In this document: one piece after another, positions 1 through 9,244 of the stretch
Position numbering within the stretch: the stretch's first letter is position 1
How the letters are laid out: each line of letters opens with the position of its first letter
NCBI GenBank assembly: GCA_037447655.1
Contig: JBBHKE010000371.1
Location: forward strand, 64,001-85,769
Source: Zygnema cylindricum
Taxonomy: Eukaryota > Streptophyta > Zygnematophyceae > Zygnematales > Zygnemataceae
Length of the DNA: 21,769 nt
Direction of reading: 5' to 3'
Position numbers and translations under genes: made by a program
Notes under the pieces: model-generated
Database searches by the model: none
Seen by the model: the letters and a program-made list of their open reading frames with translations, nothing else
What the model was told of the DNA's origin: nothing

Positions 1-466
1 GAGTGAGGAAAGTTCAATTTTTGCGGGTAATGGGTTTGACATCGCTAAAGGGAGTGATGGTATTTATGAAAGTGTGCTTGTAAAAGGTTTAGCATCCGGG
101 TGTATGTTGCAGATTGGAGATGGGGCTGGCTGTTTGGATCGCAAGAGGGAAATCGGTTTGTGTGTGGTTAAAAGAGTGATGAAGTGGATAAAATCTTTGC
201 TCGGATTTATGAAAAGTGGGATGTTAAATAAAATGTGTGATGCAATTATTATTTTAGTTCATTTAATGCACTGTGTTGAATACTTAAGTTTTAAGAAAGG
301 AAAAGGAAAAAGGAAAGTAAAAAGGGGAGGGGGTGTTTGTTTAATTGTTTGTGGAAGTTGAAAGGAAAATAGACTAGAAAATAAAAGGAGTGTTGGAATT
401 CAAGTATTTTCTAGGTCTAGAGATTGCAAAATAATAAGAAAAATAGTAGATATTGACAGCTTGCCT

Positions 467-571
467 CTAACTCCTCACTCAAGTCCCCACACTTGTCGCA
501 GTCATTGAAGACTGGAGGAGGAGTTAGCCATGGCTGCCTGTGCTGTCTAAAGAGAGACAGGCAGTTTTTTT
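467..571 (+). other. Nested hairpin cluster followed by a T-run
   Basis: Three perfect inverted repeats are packed into about 100 bases. The outer stem pairs ctaactcctc (467-476) with gaggagttag (518-527). An inner stem pairs cagtc (499-503) with gactg (510-514). A second hairpin pairs ctgcctgt (534-541) with acaggcag (557-564) and is followed at once by seven T (565-571). The folding is seen directly. The meaning is open: a structured RNA ended by an RNA polymerase III T-run, or the R region of a retrotransposon LTR. About 75 bases upstream lies aaaaggagtgttggaattc, which resembles a polypurine tract followed by a Copia LTR start (TGTTGG), but no second LTR is seen. No tRNA or snRNA was recognised. 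Confidence 0.35.
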
Positions 572-779
572 ATTGGGCTTTCTCTAAAAGGGAGTTTGAC
601 AGAGCCACAATTTGATCCTGGTACCTACCATACGTCAAACCCGCAGTAGCCAGTAACCTTATCCAAATAGTCTAAATTATATGATAGAGTATATGGTGTA
701 TGATAGTTATGTAAATAGTTACAATAAGACTAATTCATTTAAGAAGAACTATATGCATACTGCATTAAAACAGTTGTGT

Positions 780-1110
780 AAAGTACGACGTACGGTACGG
801 CTACGAAATGAATATCGCGCAGTTTGTTTGACGCCGGAAAGAATACCGCGCAAGTATTTATGACGGCCACGATTGAAATCCAAATTTGATCGAACGGCCG
901 CAAAGGATGCTGAGATTGCGGAGTACAATTTTGGCGGTTTGCGATCACCGCCACATCGAGTGACACGTGGCAAAACTACATTGGATTGCGGCAACTCCGG
1001 GGATTACGGAAACGAATCCGGATATGACACGTGTCAACATTTTGGCCATGTCGTACTATGGCCGTACATAAAGTACACCGGCACCTGTACTTTTTTGTAC
1101 AACACAATGC
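780..1110. promoter_or_regulatory. CpG-rich block with two CACGTG (G-box/ABRE-like) motifs
   Basis: This stretch is richer in CG dinucleotides than its AT-rich surroundings. It contains gacacgtggc (CACGTG at 964-969) and the perfect 12-base palindrome tgacacgtgtca (1025-1036), with cores 64 bases apart. ACACGTGGC is a known plant G-box/ABRE-type binding site for bZIP and bHLH factors. No gene start was found to the right within reach, and short open frames on both strands overlap each other without recognisable domains. It may be an orphan promoter, a transposon end, or chance. Confidence 0.2.
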
Positions 1111-1129
1111 TTTAATTGGTGCCGTACTT

Positions 1130-1880
1130 CAGTAGATAGAGTTTTAGAGGGAGATAGGACTTAGAAATACTTGGCAGATAGGACCCTCTCTCTAAGAGAG
1201 TACCTTGAATAAATCGCTTACTTTGAGCAGCCATAACTATCAATTTAGTTGACCATTTTCAGTGATTCTTTTTGCTGCCGACTCAAGGGAGTCCAGGCTA
1301 CACAAGGGTATAGTTGGTAAGTGTTTTTGTCTACTAAGGTGGCTGTATTTCTAAAGGAAAGTCAAAGTGGGTAAATGTGTCCAAATCTCATATTCTAACT
1401 TTGCATTATGTGGTGGAACTGAGCACACAGAGAGTGTTATTTCACAGGGGTGAATCTATATTGGGGTTATGACTGTCAAGGGGTCAGTCACTTGGGTTTA
1501 TATCAACTTGGAGTCGGCACTATCTAGATTAGCTTCTTTTGGATCTGCATACTCTGAGGGCCAATGGAGGTCTCAGAGTTTCAAACCTACCCCCAAAACG
1601 TAACGTTGACAACAAGAGGAGACAAAATCTCTCCCGCAGACACGGGAACAGGTAAAGCCTCCTTGACTCCTCCGATTTTGCAACCTGGAACCTGCAAGAC
1701 CCTTTCGGTTTCCATTAGACACCAATCCCAAATCGCCTAAACATGAAAGATAGTGCCAACTACCCAACCGGACTACGACTTCCACCAAGGACGGATGCAA
1801 ACGAAGATGCCAATAGGGTCACAATCACATACAGGACAAAAATTATCCACAAGAAAGTTTGGTGGAATTTTTAGGGTCTT
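1130..1880. other. Non-coding stretch, no gene recognised
   Basis: No ORF with recognisable similarity is present on either strand; the longest minus frame (1573-1800) shows no motif. Given the Copia gag-like and protease-like remnants to the right on the minus strand, this may be further decayed Copia internal sequence, but no integrase motif (HHCC or DDE spacing) could be read. A short ctctct/agagag inverted repeat lies near 1188-1200. Confidence 0.3.
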
Positions 1881-1899
1881 TCTCAGGAGACAGTAATGA

Positions 1900-2095
1900 A
1901 ACAACCACCTGTCTTTTTCGGCCCCAAGTGCCTTATACAAGCAAAGTTTGTCCTATTAAGAGTACGAAAGTCAAAGCAATATCGAGAGCCAATCAGCGGC
2001 AAGGAATTGTTATCGTACGGACATAAGACAAAACAGATTGTACTACACTCAAGGAAAAATGTTATGCGACTAGCTTCGGCTAGATTGGAAGCCAT
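1900..2095 (-). pseudogene. Possible Copia protease-region remnant
   Basis: A minus-strand frame (start 2095, open to 1883) carries FFLECSTICFVLCPYDN and, about 25 residues later, FRTLN followed by IRHLGPKKTGG. Copia polyproteins have a protease region with LDSG.S.H.CP followed after some 50 residues by RTL..VRHVP.LKKNL. The likeness is weak and the catalytic Asp-Ser-Gly is not intact (Glu-Cys-Ser), so an active protease is excluded. Order and strand agree with the stronger gag remnant at 2230-2620, which would lie upstream of it. It could still be chance similarity. Confidence 0.3.
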
Positions 2096-2229
2096 ATGTT
2101 ATTCTATAATACACTCCTGAGCACAAAGTTATGAATTGACGTGAAAAGTTGAACTTTGACTTTAGGTAAAACACTTACCTATCTGTGGACTCAACTAACC
2201 CTCACCGAATGCAAAAAAATCTACAGATT

Positions 2230-2620
2230 ATCCCAAAGGTTACTTAGCGTTCCACAATGTAGCCCCAAAGCAATTGGAAACTTATCGATGGGCGAAAATG
2301 GTAATCTTTAAGCAAAATAACTCGTCTTCATCACCTCACGAGAAACAGCGCATTCCATGGTTTGAAAATAGAAGGTCCGTCCGGTTGGGTATTCCTTCCT
2401 CAGGTCTCGATGGCCAGATGGGGAGAAAGGGCGCAGAAATCCATGATAATGTAAAGAAGTGTCGGTAAAGCCAACGAGTTTGACAGTACATCTCTATGAG
2501 AGCCACCCAAAGATCGAATGCCCTCTCTACCTGCAAATGAGGAGATGCAAGCCCTTGAGTAAGATGGCAGAGGATGAAGTGCTTTGCCGTTATATTGTTG
2601 TAGTCCCAAGTATCGATATC
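2230..2620 (-). pseudogene. Degraded Ty1/Copia-type gag (UBN2-like) fragment
   Basis: Read on the minus strand, the fragment follows the UBN2/Copia gag pattern across several frames. Frame 1 (about 2614-2480) has TWDYNNITAKHFIL, then a spaced AFDLWVALIEMY, matching W..(D)N..A.H.I...L and A.ELW..L...Y. The match then shifts frame to LYIIMDFCALSPHL (about 2460-2410), matching LY.LKM.EG.SL..HL. It shifts again to DEDELFCL (about 2335-2312) and to RLPFSPIDKF (about 2311-2280), matching DED.A..LL followed by SLP.SY..F. Four pieces in the right order on one strand make coincidence unlikely, while the shifts make it non-functional. In Copia elements gag packages the retroelement RNA. No LTR, primer-binding site, integrase or reverse transcriptase was found nearby, so this is an isolated relic. 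Confidence 0.6.
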
Positions 2621-3110
2621 ATTCTCCTCATTCCTCGGAATAGGTAACATGAATGCACATCCGGGTTCTCTCAGTGTGATCTTCTCTTTCTCCTTTCCTT
2701 TTTCCACCACCTCCCCTTCTTTTTTCTCCTCCATTGGAGATGGATCTGCATCTATGGTGAATCTGCTTCCTCCAAACCCAGCAGGGATCCCAAGATTGAC
2801 AGATGGGCGATGTATTTATTCTACGTCTATTGTACGACATAGTCTACAAGGTAACACCTCTCAAATTGGGAGCCATGGTTCCTCCTCCCATCTTCTCTGG
2901 TATCAAATAGTGCGTCATCACGTGGCACCGCGTGACGATATCTCCGAATGCCGCCAAAAGGTCACTTCGAGTGGCGGCTACAATGTCGGCGGTCGGACCA
3001 AAACATATTTTACACAATTCAAATTCACGTACGTGCATGAATTGTTCCTCTTCGTTGGTTTGGTTTTAGTTAGATGTTTTGTAATGTTTATATATCTTTG
3101 AAATCCGTCA
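2621..3110. other. Non-coding flank of the gag relic
   Basis: A 150-codon plus frame spans 2649-3101 but has no recognisable domain and begins antisense to the gag relic, so it is not called. Upstream of gag in minus orientation one would expect a 5' leader and LTR. The tggtatca at about 2898 resembles the Copia initiator-Met primer site, but on the opposite strand from the gag relic, so it is not taken as one. One CACGTG lies near 2920. Confidence 0.25.
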
Positions 3111-3119
3111 CGTGCATCT

Positions 3120-3292
3120 TTTCGTAGCGCCTTAATGGTTAAGCCGCCATGCTTTAGAGAATCCAGAGGTCGCAGGTTCAAATCCGAACTTAGCCAATAT
3201 TTTGGTAAAACATCATCTACTTTAGAATCTACCACTTTCTAAATATGGCGGCAGCCATGGCGTGCCTTTGATCCTCACTCTCTCTCTTTAAA
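3120..3292 (+). repeat. tRNA-derived SINE-like relic (or tRNA pseudogene)
   Basis: A polymerase III A-box-like segment (tagcgccttaatgg, 3125-3138) is followed 37 bases later by a perfect B box (ggttcaaatcc, 3175-3185). This spacing is typical of tRNA genes. The T stem does not pair (GCAGG against CCGAA) and no five-pair anticodon stem forms, so it is not a working tRNA. About 100 unrelated bases follow, ending in a pyrimidine run (ctctctcttt near 3280-3291), which is the layout of a plant SINE: tRNA head, body, simple tail. No clear target-site duplication was found, so the outer borders are approximate. Confidence 0.45.
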
Positions 3293-3299
3293 GTATAAC

Positions 3300-4635
3300 T
3301 AAAATAGAGAAGCGAAATATTAATAACCTCTTTTCAACAATTCATTTTAGACTAGAAAATACTAAAAGAACCATTAATTTCTACACGAACATGCTCCGTA
3401 CAAAACACATAGGCGCGCACAAACATTTCACGCCACGCCTAACAAAACACATAGTAATCGAAACTACACGGCGTGCAACAAACGTGCACTAAAAACAACA
3501 TGTGCACTAAATCACTAAACTGCCGTACAGGACAAAATAACACCGATTACGTACAAAAACCTTCTACGTCGACATTTTACACAACTAAACCAAAAAACGA
3601 ATAAAACTGAACGTGAATCAAAGCGACGCCAACGGAAACAGAACAATTCTTTCACATCGGCTAGATTTACGATTCTCCCAATATACTAACAAGAAGTGCA
3701 TTCAAATTTGATTCCCTGTGATAAAGACGGAGGAAAATCACACGAACATGTTCTCACATGTTCAAACGTCGACTATGTGAACACTTGCTATACCAGCTAC
3801 ACTATGGCAAAAAACTGTACCCAATTACAGTTATGCATAAATTAGAGTTATTTTATTCTTGGCGAAAGTCCTTCAACCCAAATTATAGTAAATAACGCTT
3901 GCTTTTTCTAACACGAATTATTTCTTAATGCTAAAAGGGATTCACGGTGTTCTATATTTTCATGTCTTATTTTGTTTGTAGTACTTTTACTTTTCGTATG
4001 CTCGTTTTTGTCACCATTTTCAGTTTTGCTTGTTGTTATGCACTCTGAGGTTGTTAGTAAAAAAAATAGAGGAGGTAAAGTCTTGATTACAAAAATAGTA
4101 GAAAAAAAAGGAGAATAGAGTTGTAAGTGAATTGATAGCCTGTTTCCACCGGAAATAAAATCACTTCCGCAACAGATGGGCGTTCGAATAACATACGGAT
4201 TTTCGAGCACCGACTTTTTTTGTTTTCAGAATTTTTTGGAAAATCAAGCAAACTAACTTCCTCAAAATCTTGGGGGGTATTGAAGTCGGGTTAAAGTAGC
4301 GTATTTTTGTGAAACAGACTAGCGGTTACCCGAAAAGTTGACGTAGCAAAAACAACATCTGAACGACTATTTCGTTGTTTTTGCGCGTATTAGTAAGTAC
4401 AAGCAAGTTTGAAAAATTGCAGGTTTGTTTTTAGTGACTATGTTTTATGACGTCGAAGCGTGTGATGTGTCACAAGACACTTTCAATCGGAGTTACGTGC
4501 CAAAATATTGGTGTGAACAAGACCCGTTTTCCGATGAGTTTTCGGAAAATCATCGGAATGGGCAAAAAGTTACAAATGCTCCGGTGGAAATTGGCTATGA
4601 GACTGGCAAACACCGATTCAATTGTAGCACTACCA
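3300..4635. other. AT-rich intergenic stretch, no gene seen
   Basis: No ORF here has recognisable similarity. The stretch contains a 10-base palindrome gaacatgttc near 3744, an 11-bp inverted repeat at 4346-4384 listed separately, and a few open frames around 4425-4688 on both strands that overlap each other and show no domain. Confidence 0.3.
4346..4384. repeat. Perfect 11-bp inverted repeat
   Basis: gcaaaaacaac (4346-4356) is the exact reverse complement of gttgtttttgc (4374-4384), with a 17-base loop. Inside, aacga and tcgtt can form an alternative shorter stem. It could be a hairpin or a cruciform-prone site. No flanking duplication or transposon ends were seen. Confidence 0.45.
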
Positions 4636-5160
4636 TGTACGAAATTTTCATCTCGCAGTGGCATGTACGAATAATTCATGTTGTATAACGATGTACGGCA
4701 TAGATGTCCAATTCATACGGATTTGGATTTTTTTTCCGAAAACTACGTAGTATTCCCTTGTTTCGTAGTTTTCGCATATTTTGTACTTTCTTATTGTACG
4801 AATTGTACGAAAATGTACGAAAGCGTGACTCTAAAAAATCCTTAAATAAATTGAAAAAGTACAGATAATAGACTGAAATGTACGAGCCTATACGGAAACC
4901 GTACCCTGATTACCTTAAAATTACAAAAAATCTAAGACTGCTCTATTAAAATATTCGGGAACGTACGAGAATGTATCCTAAATTTCCTAAAATCCCGCTT
5001 AAATAACCCTAAAATGCACGATAATGTATGGTTATGTTTATAACTGTTTGGCATTGCATACTAAATAATACGGAAATGTACGGCAACGTACCCTAGTTGT
5101 AAATACTGTAAAAAGTACGGAGAAATACGGATATTGTACGTAAATGTACAAAAAATCTAA
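4636..5160. repeat. GTAC-rich degenerate repeat
   Basis: GTAC occurs about 17 times in roughly 525 bases, where about two would be expected by chance, mostly as tgtacg(a/g) or cgtaccct. Longer similar pieces recur: cgtaccctgatt near 4900 against cgtaccctagtt near 5090, tacggaaa beside both, and acaaaaaatcta near 4925 and 5145. This suggests an old, diverged tandem repeat with a unit of very roughly 90-200 bp. No coding potential was recognised. Confidence 0.45.
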
Positions 5161-5348
5161 AATAATTGTAATTAAATATATGGAATGTGCTAAAATCTAC
5201 CCTAATAATAGTCGCGGGCGACCCGGTGCTTTGTCCTTTGGTTGCCAAGGGCCTGTCGTTTTTGTACACCCGGACCAATCGGAGCGTCACAATTTGTCGA
5301 ATGAGTAACATGTACTCCAAGTATCAATCTGTTTCCGGTAGTGTAGAG
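5161..5348. other. Short unexplained stretch between repeats
   Basis: Complementary open frames on both strands (5187-5381 plus, 5093-5320 minus) have no recognisable domain. The sequence is somewhat richer in G and C than the flanking repeats. It may belong to the same diverged element as its neighbours. Confidence 0.2.
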
Positions 5349-5480
5349 TTATTGAGAACACGACAACATGGCGTGATGTGACGGTATCGCATGCGCAAAA
5401 ATTAAAGTACCATACTGTACATTACTCTACCGATATTGACACGACATTTTCGCGTGACGTTGAATTTGTTTGGACGTGAA
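5349..5480 (+). repeat. Dispersed repeat, copy 0 of a family also found at 7349-7740
   Basis: The run ttgagaacacgacaac is followed by tggcgtgatgtgacgg, a purine/AT segment with taccatactgtac, then accgatattgacacgac and gcgtgacgttga. The same order of blocks is seen three more times near 7350-7740. The unit contains two related halves, gatattgagaacacgacaac and gatattgataacacgacatt. It is non-coding, and its family could not be assigned. Confidence 0.6.
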
Positions 5481-5611
5481 TCGACCTTTATGTCAACTAA
5501 CGTCAACATAAACGTCACGATGTGATTCATGTTGCCGTACAAAAGTAATCATGTTTCACCGAAACAAAGTAGTCAAGTATTTGTGTTGTAATTTAAAAAT
5601 ATATATACCAA

Positions 5612-6155
5612 TGTTTGTAGTGTTGGTCAGCCTTTGAGCTGATAATGATGTTCAGCAACTTTCTTGGTCTTTAGACTAAGTTGGTTGATCGAAAAAACAA
5701 AAAAAACATTTATTCAAAGTAACAATGTATTCTAACAAACAAATATAATGAATGAAAACAAGTGTTTGTAATGTTGGCCAGCCTCCGAGCCGATAGTGAT
5801 GTTTATGCAATCTTCTAAGTCTTAAGACTAAGTTGGTTGATCACAAAAAAATAAAAAGAAAAACGAAGTACTCAAAGTAATCAATCTACTATAATAAACA
5901 ACAGAAATTAATAAATAATAAGTGATTGTAATGTTAGTCAGCCTTTGAGCTGATTATGATGTTTATGCAACCAGCTGGGTCTTCGACTAAGGTGCTTGAT
6001 CGAAAACAAAAAAAAGTACTTAAAGTAATCAACATATTATAACTATCAAAAAATATAAAAGAAAATACGTGTTTGTAGTGTTAGTCAGCCATCGAGTTGA
6101 TAATGATGTTGTTCCATTCTTCTAGATCTTTGGACTAAGTTGGTTGTATCCTAGT
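5612..6155 (+). repeat. Four-copy tandem repeat, period about 147-160 bp
   Basis: Copies start near 5612, 5763, 5923 and 6070. Each has a conserved core of about 90 bp: tgtttgtagtgtt, then cagcc, gagctgat, atgatgtt, gtctt.gactaag and ttggttgatcgaaaa. This is followed by a variable AT-rich spacer of about 60 bp. The last copy lacks the spacer. The core contains a small near-palindrome around gtcttaagac (clearest in copy 2). The spacer diverges much faster than the core, which could mean selection on the core or spacer turnover. No ORF spans the array. Confidence 0.75.
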
Positions 6156-6658
6156 TAAGTCTGATGTTTTTTGTTTTCTTTTTATTATCTTTGTTATGTT
6201 TACATTTGTTTCTTGCGTTTTTGTTATGTGATGAAGGTTGTATTGTGGTTATTTATTTTGTTTGTTTTTTTTTCTTCTTTTGTGATTATATGTATTGATA
6301 AAAAAAGAATTTAAAAAATATACATTCAACACCTTTGTATAAAATAAACAAAAACCATTAGTATTCTGTTTAAACGAATAATGGTTTAATGTGTATTCTA
6401 GATTTAACATTGAAATATTTAATACTACATGATATATTCCGTCCATTCATTCATATCGTTCAGTAGATTGGGATCGAACACTCAAATTAATGTGAATCTT
6501 TTACGCTTAAACAAACCCCCTTCATGAACGAAATGTGAATTAAACCATCAAGTTGGCATCGTTATGGTCTTTACCATGTACAATGCGATAGTACAGTGCG
6601 TACCATATACGAACATCGTACGTGACGCCAACCCTGGAATTTCGGTACACCGCGAATC
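6156..6658. other. AT-rich stretch, nothing recognised
   Basis: A T-rich then A-rich composition change occurs near 6160-6330. A piece near 6615-6650 (cgtacgtgacgccaaccctgg) resembles the inter-unit part of the repeat family at 7456-7480. This suggests the family once extended across here and was split by the sequence at 6659-7331. Confidence 0.3.
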
Positions 6659-6901
6659 GTAATTAGAGTAAAGAAAAAATTAAAGTAAAAAAACAAACAA
6701 AATTTATTTAGAGTTATAAACGCTACTTATTGTGATATAACCTTTTAACATAGGAAGTTTACTCTAATTTATTTAAATACTCTATATTAGGTTATGTCGG
6801 CAATAATTATCCGTGTTGTAATTATGAACACTAAATTATGTAGACATACAAAAAATGTTAGTCCGTATATTTTGACGTCATTATGACGTTAGTACTATTT
6901 G

Positions 6902-6932
<31 letters not shown>

Positions 6933-7331
6933 GATAATATTTGTCTCAACTCATACTGTTGTCGTTTAACTATAACTTTTCACATGTAAATTCATGTAAA
7001 TGTTCACACGGACGATATTGTTGTTGACAGACAAAGCTATGCGAACCGGTTTTTTTCGATGCGATTTAATTTTTTTGTTTAGAGAAATTTCACATGCGAG
7101 CGCGATTCTATTAAATTATTATTTGTACCTTTTTACTTATAAAAGGACAATTTTGCACAGTCATACGTTGTCCGTACTCCACACTATTTAAAACGAACAT
7201 ATATTAGATTTTTTTACGCTAATTAAACTTTACCCTAAAGAGTATAATGAAAAAATTCGAATCATTTACTCTATTTAACGTGATAGAGTCGAAATTTAGG
7301 GCGACCGAATTAGCGTTATCTACTCTAATTA
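6659..7331. repeat. Segment bounded by a 12-bp inverted repeat; possible nested insertion
   Basis: gtaattagagta (6659-6670) and its exact reverse complement tactctaattac (7320-7331) bound about 673 bp. The same motif recurs inside (tttactctaatt, 6758-6769), and a further imperfect inverted repeat joins about 7216-7240 with 7298-7319 (acgctaatt and aattagcgt). Family repeat-like sequence stands on both sides. No clean target-site duplication was found, so the borders are tentative. No transposase was seen. Confidence 0.35.
6906..6932. repeat. (AT)n microsatellite
   Basis: Uninterrupted alternating A and T for 27 bases, inside the AT-rich segment bounded by inverted repeats. Confidence 0.9.
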
Positions 7332-7348
7332 CAATTCAATGTGTAGTG

Positions 7349-7740
7349 TACCGATATTAAGAACACGACAACGTGGCGTGATGTGACGAGATCGCACGGG
7401 CCAAAATTAAAAGTGCGATACTGGACGTTTCTGTACCGGTATAGATTAAACGACACATCGTACGTCACGCCAATACTGAAATAACAGTAGTGTACGGATA
7501 TTGAGAACACGACAACTTGGCGTGATGTGACGGGATCGCACGCACAAAAATTAAAAGTACGATACTGTACGTTACTTAACCGATATTGATAACACGACAT
7601 TTTGGCGTGTACGGATATTGAGAAAATGACAACGTGGCGTGATGTCCCTTATCGCACGCGCAAATTTTTGAAGTACGATACTGTACGTTACTCAGCCGGT
7701 ATTGATATCACGACATTTTGGCGTGACGTTGATTTTGTTT
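7349..7740 (+). repeat. Three tandem copies of the dispersed repeat family
   Basis: Copies begin near 7349, 7496 and 7612. Each opens with (g/c)gatatt.agaacacgacaac, passes through tggcgtgatgt and a segment with tacgatactgtacgtta, and closes with gatattgat..cacgacattttggcgtg. The middle copy runs straight into the third at gcgtgtacgg. The last copy ends in gacgttgattttgtttgg, which also ends the copy near 5475. Short frames across the copies on both strands only mirror the repeat. The array is non-coding. Confidence 0.7.
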
Positions 7741-7824
7741 GGCCTTTTATCATACCACTACAACCACGCGAAATAAAACAAATAGGATTGTACCACGTGT
7801 CTCTTTTCATTACATGAAATTGTT

Positions 7825-7985
7825 AATCAAAACTCAAATCACTCAACGGCTCACGATCTTACACAAAAACAATCGACGATCAATTATCGTTGTCACCAAA
7901 GACGCCAATCAAAACTCAAAACACTCAACGGCTCAAGATCTTACACAAAAAAATTGACGGTCAATTATCGTTGTCACCAGAGACG
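7825..7985 (+). repeat. 82-bp direct tandem duplication
   Basis: The copy from 7825 (aatcaaaactcaaatcactc onward) is repeated from 7907 with only a few differences, ending at gtcaccagagacg (about 7985). The close match compared with the other repeats here points to a fairly recent duplication. No reading frame is supported. Confidence 0.8.
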
Positions 7986-8248
7986 AATGCGACTACAATG
8001 CAAAGCAAAAAGGGAAAACGGTATGGTATGAAAACGGTACTTTTTTTTGTCCGTCGTGAACTGGCACGTGACGCTAACCTACGTCAACTAGCGTGTCGTG
8101 ATAGGAGCCACTTGTCCGTACGGAAAGTAAACGCTTTGCGGACATGATATGTACGAAGCCTTACAAATCAAGCTGTACTACCACGCAAGCGGTTGTACAG
8201 ACCGATAATAACCCCGGAGGAACTTAGAACATGCCCAAAAAATAAACC

Positions 8249-8260
8249 TCGGGCGCCCGA
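8249..8260. other. Perfect 12-bp GC-rich palindrome before an A-run
   Basis: tcgggcgcccga is fully self-complementary and is followed by a run of A, then ttacag and a run of T (8278-8286). It is conspicuous in an otherwise AT-rich stretch (7986-8319) with no recognised gene. Confidence 0.4.
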
Positions 8261-8319
8261 AAAAAAAAACATTACAGTTTTTTTTTGGCATTACATGTTC
8301 TCTTATCTGATTGGTCCTC

Positions 8320-8883
8320 TACACCGCCAATCGCAATTAGCGTAGTGTACGCTAATTCAGTCCCGCATTTTTTTTTTATTATTCTCAAATAGCATAGCTT
8401 ATTCTATTTTTTTCTTTACGCCATTTAGGGTTATTTTTCCAGTACCGTACAAAATGAAAATACGTTGTTGTTTAAATAGTGTGGTGTACGGTATGAGACA
8501 TACCGTACAAAATTGTACCTTTTAAGTGAAAAAGTATAATTAATGAGTTTTAGTAACCGCGGACGCATGAGAATATGCGCTCTAAAAAGGGGGTGAAATC
8601 GGGCTGTCAAATATCACGTTCGCACATATTCGTCCAACAACCACATTTCGACTGTGTGAACGTACGAATTGTGTACGATTTGTCAAATATTGTACAAGTA
8701 CCTATATTAGAGTAAGCATGTTTGCGACCGACATTTATATTTTTCAAAGACCCAAATTAGCATTAGTAAACAATTAGAATGTATGTTTTTTTTCAATATT
8801 TTCAAATTCTTAATTAGCGTAAACCACGGTAATTATTCTTATACGCTAAAGAAACTTCTACGGTAATAGCGATTGGCGGTGTA
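8320..8883. mobile_element. Non-autonomous DNA transposon with 24-bp TIRs and TA flanks
   Basis: The left terminal inverted repeat (8322-8345, starting caccgccaatcgc) pairs with the right one (8858-8881) at 22 of 24 positions. Both are directly flanked by TA (8320-8321 and 8882-8883). A TA duplication is the hallmark of the Tc1/mariner/Stowaway group. A second inner pairing (gtacgctaatt on the left, aattagcgtaaac on the right) extends the ends imperfectly. The 560-bp interior has no transposase-like frame, so movement would depend on an enzyme made elsewhere. TA is short, so the superfamily is an inference; the inverted repeats are seen directly. Confidence 0.65.
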
Positions 8884-9244
8884 CTTTGTTCATAAGTTTG
8901 CGAGGAATTGAATTCTTGTACGGTTTACCTCCGTGCGCTTCGTTTTCGTAATTCTTCAAAAACGAAAAAGTGTATTTCGAACATGATGTCCGATGGCGGA
9001 CGGCAGTTGCCGTTTGCTATACGCAACTGTCGAGTTTTGACGCATAGAGTTGCATCTTTTGTCCGCCGCTACGCTCCAAAACGGTCGAAACCTACCGTCC
9101 CAACCGTCACCGTCGCGTTTTTTGTCATTTTATGAAATTTGGCGTCGGATTCCAAAATTTATGACGTCGTTTTCTCCTTTTTTTCAAGTGTGAACCACGC
9201 ATCTGTCAGGACTCGGGAAGACCGTCAAACGGGATTCCTTGTGC
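8884..9244. other. Intergenic gap between two transposons
   Basis: A 75-codon plus frame (8908-9135) has no recognisable domain. The sequence around 9000-9130 is CpG-rich. No promoter element for the downstream gene could be named here. Confidence 0.25.

Noticed and set aside
2-361. A frame open from the left edge for 119 codons on the plus strand
   Set aside because: No recognisable domain, Lys/Gly-rich low-complexity end, and no supporting splice or neighbour evidence. It might be the 3' end of something outside the window, but nothing supports that.
534-571. Hairpin plus T-run resembling a bacterial rho-independent terminator
   Set aside because: The window is eukaryotic, so that mechanism does not apply. 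It is kept only as an unexplained structure.
391-660. Possible Copia LTR starting TGTTGGAATTC after a polypurine-like tract
   Set aside because: No partner LTR, no clear CA end and no target duplication could be found, and the upstream frame does not resemble a Copia C-terminus.
2649-3101. A 150-codon plus-strand frame, among the longest in the window
   Set aside because: No domain, and the adjacent relic is on the other strand. Length alone is not evidence here.
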